A DNA stretch of 64,000 bases from Bacillota bacterium (lineage in GTDB: Bacteria > Bacillota > Clostridia > Christensenellales > SZUA-584): positions 62,001 to 126,000 of the forward strand of contig JAEZKQ010000024.1 of the NCBI GenBank assembly GCA_023436115.1, written 5' to 3'. This document shows, piece after piece, positions 60,995-64,000 of the stretch (positions are counted from its first letter, which is position 1; every line of letters starts with the position of its first letter). Under the pieces are notes generated by a model that worked only from the letters and a program-made list of their open reading frames with translations, did not search any database and was not told where the DNA came from. Position numbers and translations under genes: made by a program.

Positions 60995-62064
60995 ACCCGT
61001 CCTCCTTTTCTCTTCATGCGGTATACATAAGCCAAAACTTCGGCAACTGCCTTATACATATCTTCGGGAACCTCGTCTCCCACTTCACAAAAGAAGTAAA
61101 GGGCCTGCGCGAGCGGCTTGTTCTCTACGATTTCGACATTTTCTTCTTTTGCTTTTTCTTTTATTTTTTGCGCCACATAGTCTTGTCCCTTGGCAACAAT
61201 CACAGGCGCCGTATTTTTACCCTCTTTATACGACAACGCTACGGCATAGTGTGTCGGGTTCGTAATCACAACGTCGGCATCCTTTACCGCCTGTACCATG
61301 CGCATTCGGCTCATTTGCCGCTGTTTTTGTGCAATCCTTCCCTTTATTTGGGGATTGCCTTCCAATAGCTTATATTCGTCCTTGACCTCCTGCTTTGTCA
61401 TCATGAGGTCTTTGTTATACTTCCACCGTTGATACATATAGTCAAAAGGTGCAAATATCGCAAGTGCAATCGCCATATTGAACGCGACAGACAGTATGAT
61501 GTCGACAAAACTCGATACAGCCATTTCGACATCCTGGCCCATAAGCTCTGAAAAACTGCCCATATGCTTTTCAAATTCGCCATAACCCACCAAACCAAGT
61601 ATCACGATCTTGATAATGGCTTTTAAAAGATCAAGCAGCGTTCTTTTTGAGAAGATACGCTTGAATCCTGCAAACATATTAATGCGGTCAAACTTTGGGG
61701 CCAGCGCCTTTGTCGTAAAGATAAACCCGGACTGTACCACATTAAACACCACAGCCGCCGCGAGTGCTGCAACTAAAAACGGGAGCATGATCTGTATAAA
61801 CAGCCATATCGCATCACCCATCATTGTTGAAACGGCGGCAACCGAGAAAACATCGGGGGCCTGCATTGTAAAAAAGTAATGCAGCAGTTTCTTTATGTTT
61901 TCAACGATCGTACCGCCAAATATGGAAAGAACCCCAAACATGGCAAGCAGAGACATGGCCGTGATCAGTTCGACGCTCTTGAATATCTGCCCTTTTTCTC
62001 TCGCTTCTCGTTTTCTTCGCGGGGTGGCTTTTTCTGTTTTTTCCCCTGACTGCTGAGGGCTCAT
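60991..62064 (-). CDS. flhB: Flagellar export switch protein FlhB
   Basis: This 357-residue protein has four helices and an autocleaving cytoplasmic domain with VVITNPTHYAVALSY, the NPTH site (about residue 267) that switches export from hook to filament. The N-terminus is basic (KTEKATPRRKREAREKGQI). Overlaps fliR by four bases. Confidence 0.96.
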   Translation of the reverse strand: MSPQQSGEKTEKATPRRKREAREKGQIFKSVELITAMSLLAMFGVLSIFGGTIVENIKKLLHYFFTMQAPDVFSVAAVSTMMGDAIWLFIQIMLPFLVAALAAAVVFNVVQSGFIFTTKALAPKFDRINMFAGFKRIFSKRTLLDLLKAIIKIVILGLVGYGEFEKHMGSFSELMGQDVEMAVSSFVDIILSVAFNMAIALAIFAPFDYMYQRWKYNKDLMMTKQEVKDEYKLLEGNPQIKGRIAQKQRQMSRMRMVQAVKDADVVITNPTHYAVALSYKEGKNTAPVIVAKGQDYVAQKIKEKAKEENVEIVENKPLAQALYFFCEVGDEVPEDMYKAVAEVLAYVYRMKRKGGRV

Positions 62065-62846
62065 CCCGCCAACCCTGCAATCATCTGATCAATGGAGCTA
62101 AACATGCGGTCAAATATCACATTGGAAAACGATAAAAAAATCGGCATCATCAACAGCAACATCATAAACCCTAGTAAAATTTTCAGCGGTATTCCAATCA
62201 CAAAGACGTTCATCTGAGGTATCGCACGAACGATAAAGCCCATAGCGACTTCTCCCAGCAGTCCCGATGCGATCAACGGCATCGCTACGTTGACAGCCAA
62301 CAGAAACGACAGTACGAAGACCTCCAGCGCCACAAGGCCAATCGCCGGATTCAGCGCCACCTCACCTGGGGGTATATGGCTGAAAGTGGCGTGAATAATG
62401 TTGATCAGCCGCAAATGTGCATTGACACCGAAAAACGCCACCAGCAGTATCACATTGAGCAGATTGCCCGTGACAGGCACGCTGATATTGTTTTGTACGT
62501 CGTATACATTAACCATGCCAAAGCCCATCTGCATATCCATCACTTGGCCTGCCGTCTGAACAAGTGAGAAAAACAGTGTTGTCACCCATCCCAAAACCAA
62601 ACCAAATAGCAGCTCTTTCACGCACAATAATATAAATTCCAGAATACTACCATACGCAACTGCCGATACAGCCGGATCTGATGAGAAGATCACGTATGTC
62701 ACAAGCAGGCAAAAACCAATTTTAAGTGTGCTGGGAAGGCTTCTTCTGCCAAATATGGGTGACGAGAACAATAGCGCGCTCACCCTTAAGAACATCAGTA
62801 TAAAATAATCCAGATTGGCATATATCCCGTCCAGTATCTTTTCCAT
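62061..62846 (-). CDS. fliR: Flagellar export protein FliR
   Basis: This 261-residue multi-pass protein belongs to the FliPQR pore. It has FLRVSALLFSSPIFGRRSLP near the start and LGEVAMGFIVRAIPQMNVFV in the C-terminal half. It follows fliQ by nine bases and overlaps flhB. Confidence 0.95.
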   Translation of the reverse strand: MEKILDGIYANLDYFILMFLRVSALLFSSPIFGRRSLPSTLKIGFCLLVTYVIFSSDPAVSAVAYGSILEFILLCVKELLFGLVLGWVTTLFFSLVQTAGQVMDMQMGFGMVNVYDVQNNISVPVTGNLLNVILLVAFFGVNAHLRLINIIHATFSHIPPGEVALNPAIGLVALEVFVLSFLLAVNVAMPLIASGLLGEVAMGFIVRAIPQMNVFVIGIPLKILLGFMMLLLMMPIFLSFSNVIFDRMFSSIDQMIAGLAG

Positions 62847-62855
62847 TGTGACCCG

Positions 62856-63125
62856 TCACTTCAGCATCGTATCGACATATCCATACATCCGATGCGTAAA
62901 ATCTGTCAGGTTGGTAAGCATCATGCCGCCGAAAATAAGCAGGACGAGTAATATCGCCACGATTTTTGGTACAAAAGCCAGCGTTTGCTCGTTGATCTGT
63001 GTCGTAGCCTGAAAAATAGATACGATGGCTCCGACAACCATCGCGACGATCATGACAGGTGCAGCCACAGTTATGATCGTCATCACACCATCCTGCACAA
63101 CGGTGATAATTTCAGCTTGCTCCAC
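62856..63125 (-). CDS. fliQ: Flagellar export protein FliQ
   Basis: This 89-residue, two-helix pore protein shows AAPVMIVAMVVGAIVSIFQA, then TTQINEQTLAFVPKIVAILL, both strongly conserved. AAAAGGAGGA precedes the ATG. Confidence 0.96.
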   Translation of the reverse strand: MEQAEIITVVQDGVMTIITVAAPVMIVAMVVGAIVSIFQATTQINEQTLAFVPKIVAILLVLLIFGGMMLTNLTDFTHRMYGYVDTMLK

Positions 63126-63173
63126 GCTTTTGTCCTCCTTTTGATTCAGTGACAGATTTCTTCCTATTCAAGA

Positions 63174-63941
63174 CTAACCGAAACTCCCGACCAGCGTCTT
63201 GACGGTGAGTGTCCATCCGTCGACCAGCACAAAAAGCAACACTTTAAACGGCAGCGATATGACGATAGGCGGAAGCATCATCATGCCCATAGACATCAGA
63301 ACGCTGGCCACGATCATATCTAAGACTATAAAAGGTATATACAGCAGGAAACCGATCTGAAACCCGCGCTTGATCTCACTTGTGATAAAAGCCGGTATCA
63401 GCGCTGTATTGGAAACCTCCTCTACGCTTTGTATTTCTTGATCCGCTTCGGAAATGGATATAAAATAATCAAGATCGCTTTTGTACGTCTGTTTGAGCAT
63501 AAACCCACGAACAGGCTCCATCGCCCTCTCTAGTGCCTGTTCGTCGTTAATCTTTTCGGCAATATAGGGCTGATAGGCATTGACATTGATATCGTCAATC
63601 ACGGGAGACATGACAAAAAAGGTCAAAAACAGCGCAAGGCCGATCAATATCTGGTTGGGCGGCATTTGCTGCAAACCCAGTCCATTTCGTATCAGCGACA
63701 GTACAATAATGATACGCGGAAAACAGGTCAGCATGAGAAGTATGGAAGGCAGCAGCGACAGTATCGTCAGCAGCAGGACAATATCGATGGTTTGCGATCT
63801 GTCCCCCAGCAAGCCGCCCAGTACATTGTTTTCATCTCCCGTGCCTGTGCCCGTCGTTGATGTGGCATTGGATGTGCCTTCAATAGCGCTGCAGCCTGCC
63901 GTTATCATAAGCAGCAGACACAGCACCGCCACAATGATCAT
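63174..63941 (-). CDS. fliP: Flagellar export protein FliP (start uncertain)
   Basis: The 255-residue pore protein, with FPRIIIVLSLIRNGLGLQQM and FLLYIPFIVLDMIVASVLMS. From ATG 63941 it begins directly with a hydrophobic stretch (MIIVAVLCLLLMITAGC) and has no visible ribosome site. The same frame stays open to the window edge and encodes the basic KKQSRRIKTK just upstream, a likely signal-peptide n-region, so the true start may lie beyond base 64000. In another frame a TAA at 63989-63991 may end the preceding gene (fliO expected). Confidence 0.9.
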   Translation of the reverse strand: MIIVAVLCLLLMITAGCSAIEGTSNATSTTGTGTGDENNVLGGLLGDRSQTIDIVLLLTILSLLPSILLMLTCFPRIIIVLSLIRNGLGLQQMPPNQILIGLALFLTFFVMSPVIDDINVNAYQPYIAEKINDEQALERAMEPVRGFMLKQTYKSDLDYFISISEADQEIQSVEEVSNTALIPAFITSEIKRGFQIGFLLYIPFIVLDMIVASVLMSMGMMMLPPIVISLPFKVLLFVLVDGWTLTVKTLVGSFG

Positions 63942-64000
63942 TTTTGTCTTTATACGGCGCGATTGCTTTTTTGCAGGTTCCGCTTGAATTATCTGAAGAT

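Overview
The window reads as chromosome of an anaerobic, endospore-forming, flagellated member of the Firmicutes, most likely class Clostridia. Anaerobic metabolism is indicated by a class III ribonucleotide reductase with its radical-SAM activase, a Rex redox repressor and a ferredoxin beside a CoA-disulfide-reductase-like flavoprotein. Sporulation is indicated by spmA/spmB and an alpha/beta-type SASP. Motility is indicated by a nearly complete flagellar locus of the Bacillus/Clostridium type (FliY, FlbD, FliW/CsrA, YvyF, SwrB-like protein, FlhF/FlhG). No rRNA, tRNA, CRISPR array, prophage or intact insertion sequence was seen.

Left part (1-13.4 kb): the end of a radical-SAM gene; nrdD-nrdG behind a promoter overlapped by two NrdR-like boxes; a small lipoprotein/membrane protein; the tRNA methyltransferase/rsmI/abrB neighbourhood familiar from Bacillus; spmA-spmB; an ABC-F ATPase; a methyltransferase/pseudouridine synthase pair; and an amino-acid ABC importer operon with two hairpins between its first two genes. 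Two leftward genes appear to use terminators that lie inside the 3' coding end of the converging gene.

Middle (13.4-34 kb): a hairpin-rich 0.65 kb stretch around one small orphan ORF; a MacA/MacB-type exporter operon; a multi-pass membrane protein; radA; an EF-hand-type protein; an azoreductase-like flavoprotein; an Hsp20 gene under a CtsR-like operator; an aminotransferase with its Lrp/AsnC partner; a zinc-ribbon protein; two tandem VanW-family wall proteins; rex-yjbQ; a four-helix membrane protein with a PYQGY-type tail; a five-module sulfur-trafficking flavoprotein with a ferredoxin; a DUF2569-like membrane protein; and the SASP.

Right part (34-64 kb): flagellar genes, nearly all on the minus strand, in two leftward blocks. 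The first transcribed block is fliP-fliQ-fliR-flhB-flhA-flhF-flhG-pilZ-fliA-swrB-like-flhO/flhP-yvyF-flgM-flgN-flgK-flgL-fliW-csrA, covering export gate, placement GTPases, sigma-28 and anti-sigma, rod, hook-filament junction and the translational switch. The second is fliF-fliG-fliH-fliI-fliJ-motE-like-fliK-flgD-flgE-flbD-motA-motB-fliL-fliM-fliY, covering MS ring, switch, export ATPase, hook and stator. A single flagellin gene on the plus strand sits between them, tail-to-tail with csrA; its leader carries two ANGGA motifs that fit CsrA control. Genes for flgB, flgC, fliE, fliD, fliS and chemotaxis proteins are not in this window.
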